Shown here: positions 1-12,401 of the stretch, piece by piece | Layout: the number at the start of each line of letters is the position of its first letter | How positions within the stretch are numbered: position 1 is the first letter of the stretch | Source of the DNA: Paramecium pentaurelia | Lineage: Eukaryota > Ciliophora > Oligohymenophorea > Peniculida > Parameciidae | Assembly: GCA_905183005.1 (NCBI GenBank) | Contig: CAJJDO010000048.1 | Location: 417,498-481,497, forward strand | Length of the DNA: 64,000 nt | Direction of reading: 5' to 3' | Made by a program: the position numbers and the translations under genes | Notes under the pieces: model-generated | Database searches by the model: none | The model's input: the letters and a program-made list of their open reading frames with translations, nothing else | Told to the model about the DNA's origin: nothing

Positions 1-1289
1 AAAGAATAGATATCTAATAGAGAATTATCATAATAAATAAATTAAAAAAAAAATGAATTTGATGGAAATGTAGAATAAAAATAATATGAATTATCTTCAT
101 TAAAATCTCATTTATAGAATGCTAATACTAAAATTTAAAAATTAGAATAATAAATAACATAAATGAAATATCAAATGATTTCAGAATAAGAATAATCATT
201 TTCAATTCGTGAAAAAATAATTAGATAAGAAGAAGATTTAAGAATAGCAAATTTGAAAGTAGAAAATAGAGAAAAAGAAATAAATGAATAAAGATCAAAA
301 GAATTGATTTTAAAGAAAAAAATATTAGATTTAGAATCTAAAATTGAAAATCAATAATAATAGTAATCATAACCATATTTTGAACCAATAATTACAATTA
401 ATAAACCAAACAATTCTGAATCATGTATATTAATATATATATATATTAGTTATTAATAAGGAATTATAAATGGAACGATAATTATTAGCAAAAACTTAAG
501 AATAGTTATAAAATATTTAAGGTGAAAATGATTAATTAAAACGAAATCTGAAATAAATTGAATTAGAATTATAATTTGAAAGACAATAGAATGAATAAAT
601 CAAATTAAAATTCTCTTAGTTATAATAAGAAAATGAATTTACACTTCAAAGAGCATAAAAACAATTTGAAGAAACTGAAAATCATCGTTCAAAAGAATTC
701 TAATTAACTGAATAACAATATAAAAATTAAGAGAACTAATTATTTTCAGCATAATAAAGAATAAATGAATTAGAAAATGAATTTAGAATATTGACCAATA
801 AGGAATAAGAGAATAAAAATTAAATAAATGATTAAAAATTATAAATTGAAAAATAATAATTAAAATTAGAATAAAATTTGACAAAAATAAATGAATTTTA
901 GAATTAGATTAAAACATTAGAAAATGAAAATGCATAATTATCTGAAAATAATAGATAATTAAAAATACAAAATTAATAATTAATTAAAGAATTAGAATAG
1001 ATTGATAGGATTAAAGATAATTATAAAAATAAATATTTAAATAATAGATATGAAAACAAAAAATTGTTAAATTAATATCATGAAGTAATTGTAATCTAAT
1101 ATTTAGAAAGAAAATATTATGAAATAAACATTTACAAGTGAATTAGAGAAAGTAAAATGTTAAAAAGAATAATTAGAAAAAGTAAAAAATGAAGAAGAAT
1201 GTTAACGGTAATAAAAAGATAAGAAATTAAAAGTTATAAATGATCTATAATAAATGATCAAAGGACATAAAATGAATCTTGATAAATGA
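1..1289 (+). CDS. Gln-rich coiled-coil protein, 5' partial
   Basis: The frame is open from the first base of the window, so the start codon lies upstream. It runs to TGA at 1287-1289 and gives about 413 residues. Two introns restore the frame: 425-449 (25 nt) and 1085-1106 (22 nt). The product is almost entirely charged and Gln/Asn/Leu/Glu residues in heptad-like order, typical of a long coiled coil; many glutamines are TAA/TAG. There is no globular domain, signal peptide or membrane segment. Such proteins in ciliates are often cytoskeletal or basal-body components, but nothing in the sequence proves this. The next gene ends on the opposite strand 58 nt downstream (convergent pair). Confidence 0.8.
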
Positions 1290-1347
1290 AAATTAAATTA
1301 ATTATTAAATTAAGCATTAAAAATCTTAATAAGATATATATAATGTT

Positions 1348-2027
1348 TCAAGGTTTATGCAAGCCTTTTTTACAACCAGGATTGCAATCTCTACACTAAT
1401 TACAGCATGTAAAGTATTCATCACCTCCACAAGTTCTGCAAGAAAAATACTTGAGTTTACCGGGATGAAATATGCATGTCTTATATAAAATTTTTAAATA
1501 CTTCTTCATTAAAGCCCTCTTTTAATGTGATATTACAACGAACACAATTCCAAAAAGCTCCTGATTATCTTAAAAGTTTTGTTTCTTCTTCTATTTCTTA
1601 TAATTAAGCTTAAAGCTTAATAATTGATGTTTCATCATTCTATATAGTTTTTAATAGATCTTCTCCTTATTATTTTTTATGTAAAGAAAAAGTTTGAATT
1701 TCTTTATAAACAGGATTGGTAGATATATCAATTTCAAATGAATGATCTTTGCCACTAATTAAATCAATTAATAATGTTAGCTATTTTATAAGTGCTGTTT
1801 TCTCTTTCAAATAGAATTCCCATTCATCATTTTCTCTTCTCAAGAGTCTTTCTTCTCTATCAAAAGTTTAAATTTTTGAATTAACTTAATGCATTTTGTC
1901 AGAAACAATAGAAAACATTTTTTTTAATTCTTGTTGTTCAAACTAAGTGATTTCTTTTAATAGGTATAATAATTACCTAATGTCTATTCACATTTTTAGA
2001 TTATCTTATTTATAGGTAATATTTCAT
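1348..2027 (-). CDS. Coiled-coil protein with C-terminal Cys/His cluster
   Basis: ATG at 2025-2027, TGA at 1348-1350, 207 residues after removing introns 1943-1976 (34 nt) and 1480-1501 (22 nt). The N-terminal two thirds is an amphipathic coiled coil. The last ~60 residues are cysteine-rich: WNCVRC, then CIFHPG, SCRTCGGD, FTCCNQCRDC and GCKKGLH, a set of CxxC, C-H and CC pairs that should bind two or more zinc ions. Without the 22-nt intron the CxxC and HPG parts fall in different frames, which supports the intron. I recognise the layout as a Cys/His domain common in ciliate coiled-coil proteins but cannot name a function. Confidence 0.75.
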
Positions 2028-2130
2028 CTCTTTAATCTTTTTACTTAATTTTAGTTTTTTCTTGCTTCATTTAATTTTGTATGTGAAATATATGATAAAT
2101 AATTTAAATTTATATTAATACATTAATTGA

Positions 2131-3820
2131 ATGAATTCCTCTGATCACTAATAATAGAATTCAGTTGGTTGGTTATTAAATTTAGTGGGTAAATTTTCTC
2201 CAAAAGATTTGGAAAAATCAAATCTTAAAGAAATTGGAGAAGAATATATGAAAAAGATTTTACTCTATCCTTAACTTTAATCAGGAAATGTTTTTAGTTA
2301 CAATTAATAAAAATAAGAATTCTCTGAGAAACTATTTCATATATATCCTAATATTCTTATATGTTAACATGATAAGATTCATACTCATTTAATATTGAGT
2401 AATTGCAGTATTTAAAAAGAGTTAATCTAATATAAAGAAGCAAAAACTTATGGATTAATAATATCTAATAATTTAGGTAACACTTACTTATTCTTTTCAT
2501 AATTTATTCAGTATAGAAATTGGTATAAATTAATGAAATAATATTGTAAATTAAATGATTTTTTTGGAAAATACAAATTAACAGATAGAATGTTACCAGG
2601 AGTATATTAATGCTATAAAAAATCTGTAATATTAATAATAATAATAATAATATAGAATAATGCTTAATTCACAGTTCAAATTTACAAAATGGAAGATTTT
2701 GAATAATGGCCTGAAATAGAAGAAGTAGTTCATAATGAAATTTAAATGCTGCGGTCTATTAAGCATTAAAATTTATTATAATTAAGAAGAGTTTATGAAG
2801 ATGACTCATATTTATTTATCCTATATGAACATTTCAAAGGAGAGTCACTTTATAATTTAATATTAACAAATCCCTTACACGAAGTTCAAATAGCTTCAGT
2901 AATTACCATCTCTATTCAATTAGATTGTTTATTAAATATTACAATTACTTAAATTTTTAGATAAACATTAATTTTATCATGGAAATCTTAATCCTCTAAA
3001 TATAATTATTAACTCTAATAATTAACTCCTTTAGATCTTTATGATTAATTTGTCTTTTAAGGTATTAAATATTATTATTACATAAATATAGCAATATAGA
3101 ATAAATGATAAATTAGACTGGATATTAAATAGATAAATTGAAGGATTCATAGCACCTGAATTTTATAATGGAGTACCACCAAATATTACTTCTGATTTAT
3201 ATAGTCTAGGTGTATTACTTTATTTTATGACATTTCCATCATAATTACCAAGTGAAAAACATTTTGATAAATATGAAATTGATACTACTAAAATTTAGAA
3301 ATTATTATAAAAGAAATTTTCATTAATTCCTAATGATACAACCTCTCCACTTGATAAATCAATAGAAAAAAATATTAGTTTAAGTGAATTAGATTTATTA
3401 TCTAAATTATTAGAAACTAATCCTAGTATTTATTTCTTAAATAATAGAGCATAGAATTACAATATCAGATAGTATGAAACATCATTGGTTTGTGAATATA
3501 AAGAGTAAAATTAAATAATTAAATGTTGTTAAAAAGAAAAAGGTAGAATTGCCTTCATTAAGAACAATTATAGAATTAAGATCTTAAAGTGAATTAGATC
3601 TAAAGATTTAATCATAACTATCTAATAATAGAAGATAGTCTAAATTAGCTCTTAATTAGGTTGATGATTTTGATGTAGGTAATCTATTAAAATATTAAAG
3701 TTAGTTCCTGATGAAGGACATCCTTTAGAGTAGGTAGCTGATCTAGATTTTTGTTAGTTGCTAAGAAGCAGTACTTAATTAAGAAAATTATAAACCTTAA
3801 GTAACAAATCCATTGGATGA
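2131..3820 (+). CDS. PH-like domain plus degenerate protein kinase (pseudokinase)
   Basis: 518 residues, ATG 2131, TGA 3818-3820. Five introns: 2626-2655 (30), 2899-2923 (25), 3062-3091 (30), 3426-3447 (22), 3679-3704 (26). Residues ~1-150 look like a PH-type domain, as in several ciliate kinases. The kinase fold follows: APEFYNG, SDLYSLGVLLYFM and NPKHRIT motifs are present. Catalytic residues are lost: the VAIK lysine is Q (VQIYK, codon 2677-2679), HRD is HGN (2978-2986), and the DFG position reads INLSF. The fold is kept and the chemistry is probably not, so it is likely a scaffold or regulator. The C terminus ends in a short acidic tail. Confidence 0.8.
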
Positions 3821-4458
3821 TTTAATTCGAATGTATGATTTATAAAAATATATATATATATTTAAGATCTCATTTTACCTTTTTAAATATAATTGTTTTA
3901 TCATGTATAAATAGATTTATTACATTATTATTTAAACTCTCATAATATAAATATATTTTATCTTTTGAACAAAAAGATTCAGTCTAAAAATATTTTCATT
4001 AAATATTTTATATATACAATTTAATAAAAACTTATTTATAAATTCATAAAAATTTCAGATGAAAATTTAATCATATAAATAAAAGGATAGTATTTATAAC
4101 TGATTAATAGATTTTAATTTTATTTAATGAAATAAGAGTTATCAGATTTATTATTATATGTATAAATTTATAAAAACAATAAATCTATTCATCTATTGAA
4201 GTAAGAATTAGTATTATAATTTGTTTAATTATATAATTTAGATAGATACTTTAGAAAGTAAATGAATAAATTATTAATAATCTTAATAAATTAGTTTGTA
4301 CTTTAATATGAAATACTTTTTCAAAAATAATTTTTTATAATAATATATAAGATTTTAATAGATTGTTTTTGAATAATATGTTTATATATTAATCTTAAAA
4401 TCAATTTAATTTAATTTATAATAATAATAAATAAATAATCATAAATCTATAATTATCT
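3821..4458. other. AT-rich intergenic stretch, nothing recognised
   Basis: About 640 nt between the convergent 3' ends of the pseudokinase and the CCCH protein genes. It is very A/T-rich with short A- and T-runs. I see no frame of useful length under the ciliate code on either strand and no RNA-gene motif. It is long for this gene-dense window. Confidence 0.5.
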
Positions 4459-5207
4459 TCATTCACTACTTGAAGAAAGATTGATTTAAATTAATAATTT
4501 TGTCATCCATTATTTTAAGCATTCTTAAAATGGAATTTATTATTTCCAATCACTTGTAATTGATTATAGAGATTTCAATCTTAATTAATACGAACTTGGT
4601 TAATAAAAAACTGTTTAAGATTTATAATCTTTCTTAATTTGTTCTACACTTCTACTTTCATGAATAAATTAACATCTAGCTCCATAAAAACAAACCTAAT
4701 TATATTAATAGAAATAACATATTCTTAATGAAATGATCTACATAATTTAGACTTATATTTTATATTAGATTGTCTACTTATCTTCTCATTTTCACCATGT
4801 GCAAATTAACATTTATTACTATAATTGCATTTACCAAGAAGACTCCAATTTTTACACATTTCTGTCTTGAATTTTATATTACTTTAAGATTCATCACTAG
4901 AAGAAGTCATTTCTTCAATTGGATCATCATCTTATACTTAAAAGTCTGTGCTCATTGTTGTTAATGTAGCTACAGTACTCATAGATCCTCTTTTGTCTTA
5001 TTCTATTGAATCATTGAATGAACTTCTTTTAGTATTTTTTAAACACTTTTATGTCCATGTAGGTTATTTTGGAAGATAATTATTCAAATCTGTATTAAGA
5101 GATCGTCTAATATTATTTATTTATATTATTTAACCTTTCTGAATTTAACTTTTAACTTTTTGATTGAACAGAAGTTCTTTATTTATAAGTTCTTATTTTA
5201 TTTACAT
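4459..5207 (-). CDS. Tandem CCCH zinc-finger protein (TTP/ZFP36-like)
   Basis: 241 residues, ATG at 5205-5207, TGA at 4459-4461, one intron 4696-4718 (23 nt, inside finger 2). Finger 1 begins KTEMC and finger 2 KSKLC, the (R/K)YKTELC-type leader of the tristetraprolin family. Both fingers have exact C-x8-C-x5-C-x3-H spacing and are separated by an ~18-residue linker. TTP-family proteins bind AU-rich elements in 3' UTRs and promote mRNA decay, so that is the likely role. The flanking sequence is Ser/Gln-rich and low complexity, with a Lys/Gln-rich N terminus. It is divergent with the uS5m gene. Confidence 0.88.
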
Positions 5208-5320
5208 CTGACATGAACAAGATGAGTTTATTTAGTAAACAGAAAGGAAAATGTTTATATAAATAATATATAGATTTTATATTAAAATTTATATTAAAAT
5301 TTATATCAATGATTGTCAGG

Positions 5321-6413
5321 ATGCATTTAAACACAATCAAGATGGCATATGCCATTTCAAATAAATTGGCTGCAAACAAGATCAATAAACTATCTTCAAG
5401 GATTAAATAAAAATAATCTGTAGAAGATGTTCATAATCTATAAGATTTCTTAACTACTTAAATTTAAGAGAGTATCTATCTCATTTATTTAAATTAGATA
5501 AGCTCTATAATACTATTCATAGAACATCCAAATATGATGATGGTTTTGATGAATTTTTAACAGAATATAAAAAGAAACATAAAAATATTTTAGATTTGAC
5601 TCATTATGCAGCATCTCCTTTGAATAAAACTAATTAACTTAGAGAAGAGGAATTTAGATAATTATAAGCATTTCTTGACAAAAGAAAAAAATAATTAAAA
5701 GATCATATTATTACAGATAAAGACAATCTAAATGATGATTTTGATCCTGATACTGATGAATTCATTGAAAACAAAGGATAATTCTCATATCCTAAAAAAG
5801 TTAATCGAACAGGTTTCAAAATTAGTGATTAATTCTTTACCGTCCTTATTGATAGAGACACTAATACTTAAGTAACTACTTTATAAAGAATCAATTCATT
5901 TAGACAATTAATATTTATTGGAAATGGAAATGGTGTTATAGGATATGGGTATAATAATATTCAATAATAAATATAGAAAAGGAAAAGGTAAAGATTTTTA
6001 AACTGCCTTAATAAGAGCTAAAATAGATGCTAAAAGAAATCTAGTACCTATAAGTCTAGATTTATGGCATACTTGTCCAATTCCACTTACAGGAAGATTC
6101 AATGATGCAGAAATAGAAATAAATCCAAGACCATTAGGATTCAATGCATATGGTAATCCTTAAATAGCATCAATGTTAATGTTGACTGGAATTCATCATT
6201 GTAGTTTCAAAGTTAGATCTAGAAATTAAGTTCCTTATTCTTTACTTTATGCATTTATGTAAGCAGTAACTAAGTAAATTATATTAAACTTATAATTTTT
6301 TAAGTAATACTTCAGCTGAAGAAGTGAGTGAAGCATGTGGTATGAAAATTTATAGACAAAATTGGGGTAAGAAAATTGGTAGAACAGCTCCATTAACATT
6401 TGATGGTATTTGA
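5321..6413 (+). CDS. Mitochondrial small-subunit ribosomal protein uS5
   Basis: 335 residues from ATG 5321; in-frame ATGs at 5309, 5222 and 5213 are alternative starts. TGA 6411-6413. Introns 5472-5497 (26), 5949-5976 (28), 6274-6304 (31, AAG acceptor). The C-terminal half has the S5 core: a GNGNGVIGYGKGKGKD loop, then RAKIDAKRN, the LTGRF strand, a PRPLGFNAYG turn and a GIHHC strand. The long N-terminal extension starts with hydrophobic and basic residues, suiting a mitochondrial import signal, and continues with an acidic region. Cytosolic uS5 (S2) looks different, so I assign the mitochondrial ribosome. The ~114 nt to the divergent CCCH gene probably holds both promoters. Confidence 0.85.
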
Positions 6414-6825
6414 GTAGCTTTGTTTAAAAAATATTTAATATAGATAAATTAGAGCATATTAAATATATATTAATAATTATTAATTTAAGTTGTGTTTCAA
6501 ATTCAACAATAAAAAATAATAATATTCTTGAAATAAAATAATCTTACTTAATCTATGTAAATAAAAATTATAGGTTGTTTATAACATTAATTTCTTAAAT
6601 TATAATAATTAATACAATTAACAACATTATTAAAGGAATAAGAATTTGATAAATTATAATACATATACATAAGTAAATAATCCAAATTTAAGTTAATTTT
6701 GTAAATAATAAAAGATTTCAATATAATTTTTACAAAAATAGTTATTTCAATAATAATTTTTGATTGATCAGTTATGCAAAATAATGAGAGTTTGAATATT
6801 TCATTAAAAAAATTAAACGTATATA
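6414..6825. other. AT-rich intergenic stretch, nothing recognised
   Basis: Lies between the convergent ends of the uS5m gene and the small CCCH gene. It is almost pure A/T with scattered short runs. No coding frame or RNA motif is seen. Confidence 0.5.
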
Positions 6826-7338
6826 TCATTACATTGATTTCTAGAAAGGTTATAATACTCTGTATGATCTTTATTCACCCATTGTTTTTGGTCTTTTTAA
6901 TTAAAGATCAGGATTAAATTAAATAGTCCAAGCGACTGGAGCATATTCTACATCAAGTTCTTTGACGGAATGAGCATATTTACAATTTGCTCCCATTCTA
7001 CATTATTTAGTTTTAATATATTGACGACAAATTCTAGTTTTTGGAATTTTTTATTTTTCTTTTAAGATCGTTGCAATATCTTTATTATGATTTTACTCTT
7101 ATTTTGATTATTCATATTCTTTGAACTTAGATAATACCATAGATTTTCTAGGATTGAATGCAGTAACTTCTTCCAATTTCTTCTCGAATTATTATAGATA
7201 TAAATTTTTATTGCTTATAGTTTGTCTGCTTATATTAAATTTCTTAGTTGCTGTCTTATTTAAACTTTGAGTTCTATAGAAGTCTTGTATTTTGTTTAAA
7301 ATATCCGAAACTTATTTTGTTTGTTTTACTGTGCTCAT
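6826..7338 (-). CDS. Small single-CCCH zinc-finger protein
   Basis: 170 residues, ATG 7336-7338, TGA 6826-6828, no intron. The N terminus is Lys/Gln-rich with a helical segment. One finger near residue 120 reads CRQYIKTKQC then RMGANC then KYAH, giving C-x8-C-x5-C-x3-H. A basic stretch precedes the finger and the C terminus is short. CCCH fingers of this spacing usually bind RNA; the specific role is unknown. It is the second CCCH gene within 3 kb of the TTP-like gene but is otherwise not similar to it. Confidence 0.8.
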
Positions 7339-7666
7339 ACTCTATATATTTATAATGTTTCAAATTAATATAAAATAAATAATAGTATTTTTAATAAAAT
7401 GACTAATAATTTGAACAAAAAATTATTTCTAAATAAAAATGAGTATTCATATAGATAATAATCATTGATTATATTATTTCTAATATGAATAAATATTAAT
7501 TTAGTTTAAATATAGTGTTTATATTTAAAATTAATTTCAGAAAATAGTTATCATTAACATTTATAGAAGTAATTGTATGTAATAATTATTATATATATAT
7601 ATTTTTTTAATTATATATAAATATATATGATATTCTGTAATCTTTAATGCATTATTATTAATTGTG
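7339..7666. promoter_or_regulatory. Divergent intergenic region between CCCH and ammonium transporter genes
   Basis: About 330 nt separating two start codons that face away from each other, so both promoters should lie here. It is A/T-rich, with a TATATATATA run followed by a T-run near 7590-7610. No specific regulatory motif can be assigned. Confidence 0.35.
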
Positions 7667-9166
7667 ATGAACGATTAATTCAACCAGGCTCATTATGATA
7701 TAAAACAAGAGATCTAACATTATGAACATGATTTGGATCATTTTTGGACAACATTAACTGGGTACATTAAACAATTAAATTAAGGGCAATTGTTTTAATA
7801 ATGCAGTTAGGATTTGCATTTCTAGAGGGAGGTTGTGTACGATATAGGAACATTTAAAGCATCATAATAAAAGTTTATGCTAACACTGCCATAAGTATAA
7901 TTATGATGTGGATAGTATGAAAATATTATATATTAGGTTGGATATGGATTAATGATGGGTAAGACTAATGATACATAATTTAATGGAATAAGTGGATTTG
8001 CAGGATTCAGATTCAAAGATCATCCTGAATCTTATGCAGATTTTGTATTTAATTCAGCATTAGCAGCTGCAGCTAATAGTATTGTATCAGGAGGAGCTGC
8101 TGAAAGAATGTCAATACCTGGCTATATTGCTCTGAGTGCATTATTTTCTGGATTTATTTATCCTATTTGTATTCATTGGGCATTTAGAGGATGGTTATAT
8201 GATATGGGTTATCATGATTTTGCTGGAAGTGGTGCTATTCATTTAACAGCTGGAATTGGAGCACTTGTTGTTACTTATATGCTTAGACCTAGAACTAATA
8301 GATTTAATCCTGAATATGAATAATAATTTAAACCTGCAAATACTACTTTTATATGTTTAGCTTGTTTGACTTTATACATGGCTTGGATGTGCTTTAATTC
8401 TGGTTCTACTTTGGCATTATCTGATGGTTCAGTATTCACTGTTGGAAATTCAATTGTTAATACTATGGTTGGTGGAGCAAGTGGTGGATTATTTGTGTTC
8501 TTTTATCATTATTTTACTAATCGAAATACTGATAATCGTTTTAGTTTAGTGATGGTTTGTAATGGAAATTTGGCAGGTCTTGTAGCTGTAACAGGGTAAT
8601 ATAATAAATTATAAATATTTAGATCTAATGATGAAATAGAATAATGGGCAGCATTTGTAATTGGAATCATAGGAGGAATAATATATATATTGGTGGCTAA
8701 AATATTACATAAATTACATATAGATGATCCTGTAGATGCTATTCCTATTCATGCTGGATGTGGTTTAGCAGGAGCCATGTGTCCAGGATGGTTTGATAGA
8801 AGAAGAGGAATATATTATGAATAAGGAGCATATTAATGGGGAGTCTAAGTATTAGGTTGTGTATGCTTTATTGCATGGTAATTAATTAGTTTTATAATTA
8901 TTTATAGGTCTGCTGCTTGGCATTATGTAGCTTGTTTAATTTTAGAAAAATTAAATTTATTAAGAGTCCATAATAATATTGAATTAGAAGGATTGGATCC
9001 AACAATCTGTGGAGGACATGCTTTCTTTTATGAATCTGTTAGAGAATAAGAAATGAAAGAACCCTTTTCATTTTAAAGAGATTTATAATAATAAGAATAA
9101 GCAAAATTGAACGAAATGGAAATTGATGATAGAAATTTGTCAATTATTAAATAAGTTGATAAATGA
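7667..9166 (+). CDS. Ammonium transporter (AMT/MEP/Rh family)
   Basis: 465 residues, ATG 7667, TGA 9164-9166. Introns 7762-7784 (23), 7915-7936 (22), 8596-8622 (27), 8878-8907 (30). It carries about eleven hydrophobic segments. Family hallmarks include MQLGFAFLEGGCVRYRN in TM1, the AANSIVSGGAAERM block, DFAGSGAIHLTAG with the pore His, and the second pore His in VDAIPIHAGCGLAGAM. The extracellular gate region and twin-His pore therefore appear intact. AMT proteins conduct ammonium/ammonia across the plasma membrane. The two introns of length 27 and 30 are in frame; removing them restores family-like TM spacing. The cytosolic tail is charged and Gln-rich. Confidence 0.93.
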
Positions 9167-9336
9167 AAAAGATATTTTGATGAATTAAGATTCATAAATA
9201 TATTTATATTTTTCATTAACAACATCCATAAAACTTGTTTTCTATTTATATTATAATAGAATATGATAGTATGTATAGCTTTATATAAAATAATTATATT
9301 ATTAATAAATAAATAATAAAAATATTGAAAATTAGA

Positions 9337-11007
9337 ATGGATAATAATAATGAATTAGATGAGGATTCTGTTATTGTTATTGGTTTATACTATTAATATT
9401 AATAACTTAGATCTTAATAAATTTAAAAAGTAAAAGAAGAAATGAGTAAATATAAAGAATAAATATTGATATACCTTTCAAAGATTTATGGTTTTCTTAA
9501 TAAATTATATTGCTTATTGCCTCATGATAATGATAAACTAAAAAAGAAATCAGCTAAGAATGAATGGATTAAAATATATTTTAGTAATTTTAAAATGTAA
9601 TATATGATTCATGAAGATTATTGCACTTATATAATTTATAATAAAATACCTACTCCAAATCATTAATATTATCTATCATTATAAGAGGACATTTTAAGTG
9701 AATTTCAAGACTTAATTGTTGATTATATTTAGAAGATTAATCAAAAGTTTTTTGAAAATTTGTGTTAAAATAATTAATATTCTCAAAATAACATGTAATT
9801 TTAATTAGATAACTTTTAATACTATTAAATGATAGAGAATTTATATTATTATAGTGATGATGTTTTAACAGCTTAAGAATATTAAGATATTGAAGATTAT
9901 ATGAGAAAAACTGCCTAATAAATAATAAAAAATGAATTTGAAAAAATAGCTGATTAAATTAAAAATTCCTATAAAGATTTTATATCAAATACTGAAATAT
10001 AGCCTAATTAATACCCTCAAGAGTTTAATTATAATAATTATGGTGATGGTTTAAAAGCAGTAAAACTTATGGAAGATAAATAATTTAAGGTACAATAAAT
10101 ACAAGAAAATTAAGATATAAGTGAACTTCAAATTGGAGTATATTATATATAAATAAAAAAATCAATGATTATTCTTGAAATTAAAAAGGATTAAAAAAAT
10201 GCCTACATAATTAATTACTTTCATCATTATAAAAATAAATCATCTATATTTAAAAAATTAAGTTATTTTTAAATTTGGAGAATTAAGACAATTAAATTAA
10301 GTATTGAAGAGACTTATGCTCTTATTAAAACTAAATAAAGGTCACCTGATTTTAACTAATAACAGAATAACATAATTGAAATTTATGAACAATAGGACTT
10401 TGAAGAAATTAATAATTAATTAGAATAATTTAATAATTTTTAGTAGAATATTAAAAATTATATTTCCAAAATTATTCCTTATTCAAATAATTATAAAGAT
10501 ATTTATTCTTTAAAATTTATTTAGCAATTATAATAGAAAAATAATTTTGATTTTAATTTAATACCAATTATAGAGTTTGATTAAAATCTTGATAAATTAC
10601 TATTTGAAACATAATCATAAAATGCTATTTTGAAAAATAAAGAAAATCTTGCATCTGGAGCAATTATTTATAATTAAAATCAAATTATTGTATATCTAAA
10701 AAATGATAATAACATTTTTATTGATGGTTTAGAGTACTCTCAATAAGAAATTAATATGAAAGAATCAAGATTTAATAAAAATAACTAAGAAAAAAGTAAT
10801 TTTTAATTAAAAATTCATAAGAAGGAATAGGATTAAAAATAAATTAAAATTTATTTTACAAATATTAAAGAAATTTCAGCATAAGTTGCTTAATTTTATA
10901 TATCCTTACTACTTAAAAAGTCAGAAAATAAAGTATTGAAAATGATTAAGTGTTTCTTTGGATTAAAACCCGAGGTTTGGAAAAACATTTTGTAGTATTT
11001 AGAATGA
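9337..11007 (+). CDS. Unrecognised Gln/Asn/Ile-rich protein
   Basis: A single uninterrupted frame of 556 residues, ATG 9337, TGA 11005-11007, no intron needed. Composition is dominated by Gln, Asn, Ile, Lys and Tyr with aromatic-rich patches. No signal peptide or membrane segment stands out. A more ordered C-terminal part (about residues 390-550) has alternating hydrophobic residues suggesting beta strands, for example GAIIYNQNQIIVYLKND, then a basic tail. I do not recognise a domain. The next gene starts 31 nt downstream on the same strand. Confidence 0.7.
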
Positions 11008-11038
11008 ATAAATCTATATAATATTTTATCGTTAAATA

Positions 11039-12188
11039 ATGTATAATAACAATTCATTTTTCTAGAATGATATAAGTTAACAATAAATTGATTAGGCACT
11101 TTTGAGATTGAATGCTTTATTAAAGGAGGAACCTCCAAAAATAGAAAAATAAAAGTTTAAAAAACCTATCCTTAATAATTAAGAAGATGCATCAATTATA
11201 GTTACATCATAAGCTAATTATACATCTTAAACTAAAATGACATCTGAATAGATTAATCATTTTGTTGAAAGAATGAATGATAAATATAAGCAGTAAATAG
11301 TATTTTAAAGTCATTCATAGAACTTAGAATAAAATTATTGAGTAGAGAAAAGATTAAATATATTCACCTATTAAAGTAAATGAAAAGAGTTAATCAATTC
11401 TAAAATAAAAAATTCAAAATGGTGAATATTAATCATTATATGAAAGATCTAAAATCAGACAAATTGAAAAATAAGAAAAAATTAAAGAAAATGAAAAATA
11501 AAAAATATTAGAAGAAATGATGAGTATTAAAATAAAATAAAGTGAATCAAAATCAGTAGATAATTTTATATAAAAAATGGATTATTGGAAAGAAAAGAGA
11601 ACATAAAATATATAAAATTAATAATAAGAAAAAATAGAAAAGGAATTAGAAGGAGTTACATTTAAACCTAATCTAAATCCATTATCTGCAAAGATTATCA
11701 AAAAATAAAATAGAGATAATGATGTATTAGAAAGATTTTAAAAGTCAATTCTAAATAAATAGATGAATGAATAAAAATTATTAATGGATGAATTAAAAAA
11801 AACACCATTTACACCAAAATTAAATAAGAATTCAGTTCTAATAAATAATTAGGTTTAAAAATAATAATTAAAAAATCATAACTATTTTATAAAGTAATAA
11901 ACAGTCAAATAATAAAAAGATTCAATTATAATTAATAGTACCAATCAAAAATAAATATCAAAGGAAACTTATTATTCTAAATAATCTAAATCCTTAACTC
12001 CTGATCATTTTAATTCTAAATATTCCACCAAAAAAATTAAAGATGATAATTAAATAAGATAGAGATCCACAACTCCTTTGAAATAAAACAAAATCATTCC
12101 TAATGTATAAGAAATAAAATATAATCCAAATCTTAAGTTTTTAATGACATTAGCTTAAAAAGAATTGAATTATTCATCCTTATTTTGA
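11039..12188 (+). CDS. Coiled-coil protein with repeated FxPxLN-type motifs
   Basis: 373 residues, ATG 11039, TGA 12186-12188, one intron 11300-11327 (28 nt). The centre (about residues 90-220) is a Lys/Glu/Gln-rich coiled coil. The C-terminal half repeats a short motif of aromatic-x-Pro-x-Leu: VTFKPNLNPLS, PFTPKLNKNS and KYNPNLKFL. Similar F-x-P-x-(I/L)-N motifs occur in cytoskeletal and ciliary proteins of protists, so a structural role is possible; this is inference. It lies head-to-tail behind the preceding gene and convergent with ATG5. Confidence 0.7.
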
Positions 12189-12401
12189 GTCTATAAATGA
12201 TTATCTCTAAATTTATAATATTATTTTCATTAATCTAATAAAAATATCATTTAACATCTAAATTAATTCTTGTTTATTTAGAATATCTATTATTGTTTTA
12301 ATATTTTAAGTTTAGTTTTAATTAATATTTATAAGATAAACTTCAAGTTAAAATATATATATTTAAATGTAACAATTTTAAATTACTAATATATATAAAC
12401 A

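Noticed and set aside
4770..4964. Plus-strand 64-codon frame
   Set aside because: Antisense of the tandem CCCH exon; the minus strand gives exact CCCH spacing.
5179..5385. Minus-strand 68-codon frame spanning the CCCH/uS5m junction
   Set aside because: Overlaps the start of two better supported genes and has no recognisable features.
6587..6829. Minus-strand 80-codon frame
   Set aside because: Lies in A/T-rich intergenic DNA, composed almost only of Ile, Asn, Tyr, Phe, Leu; typical chance ORF.
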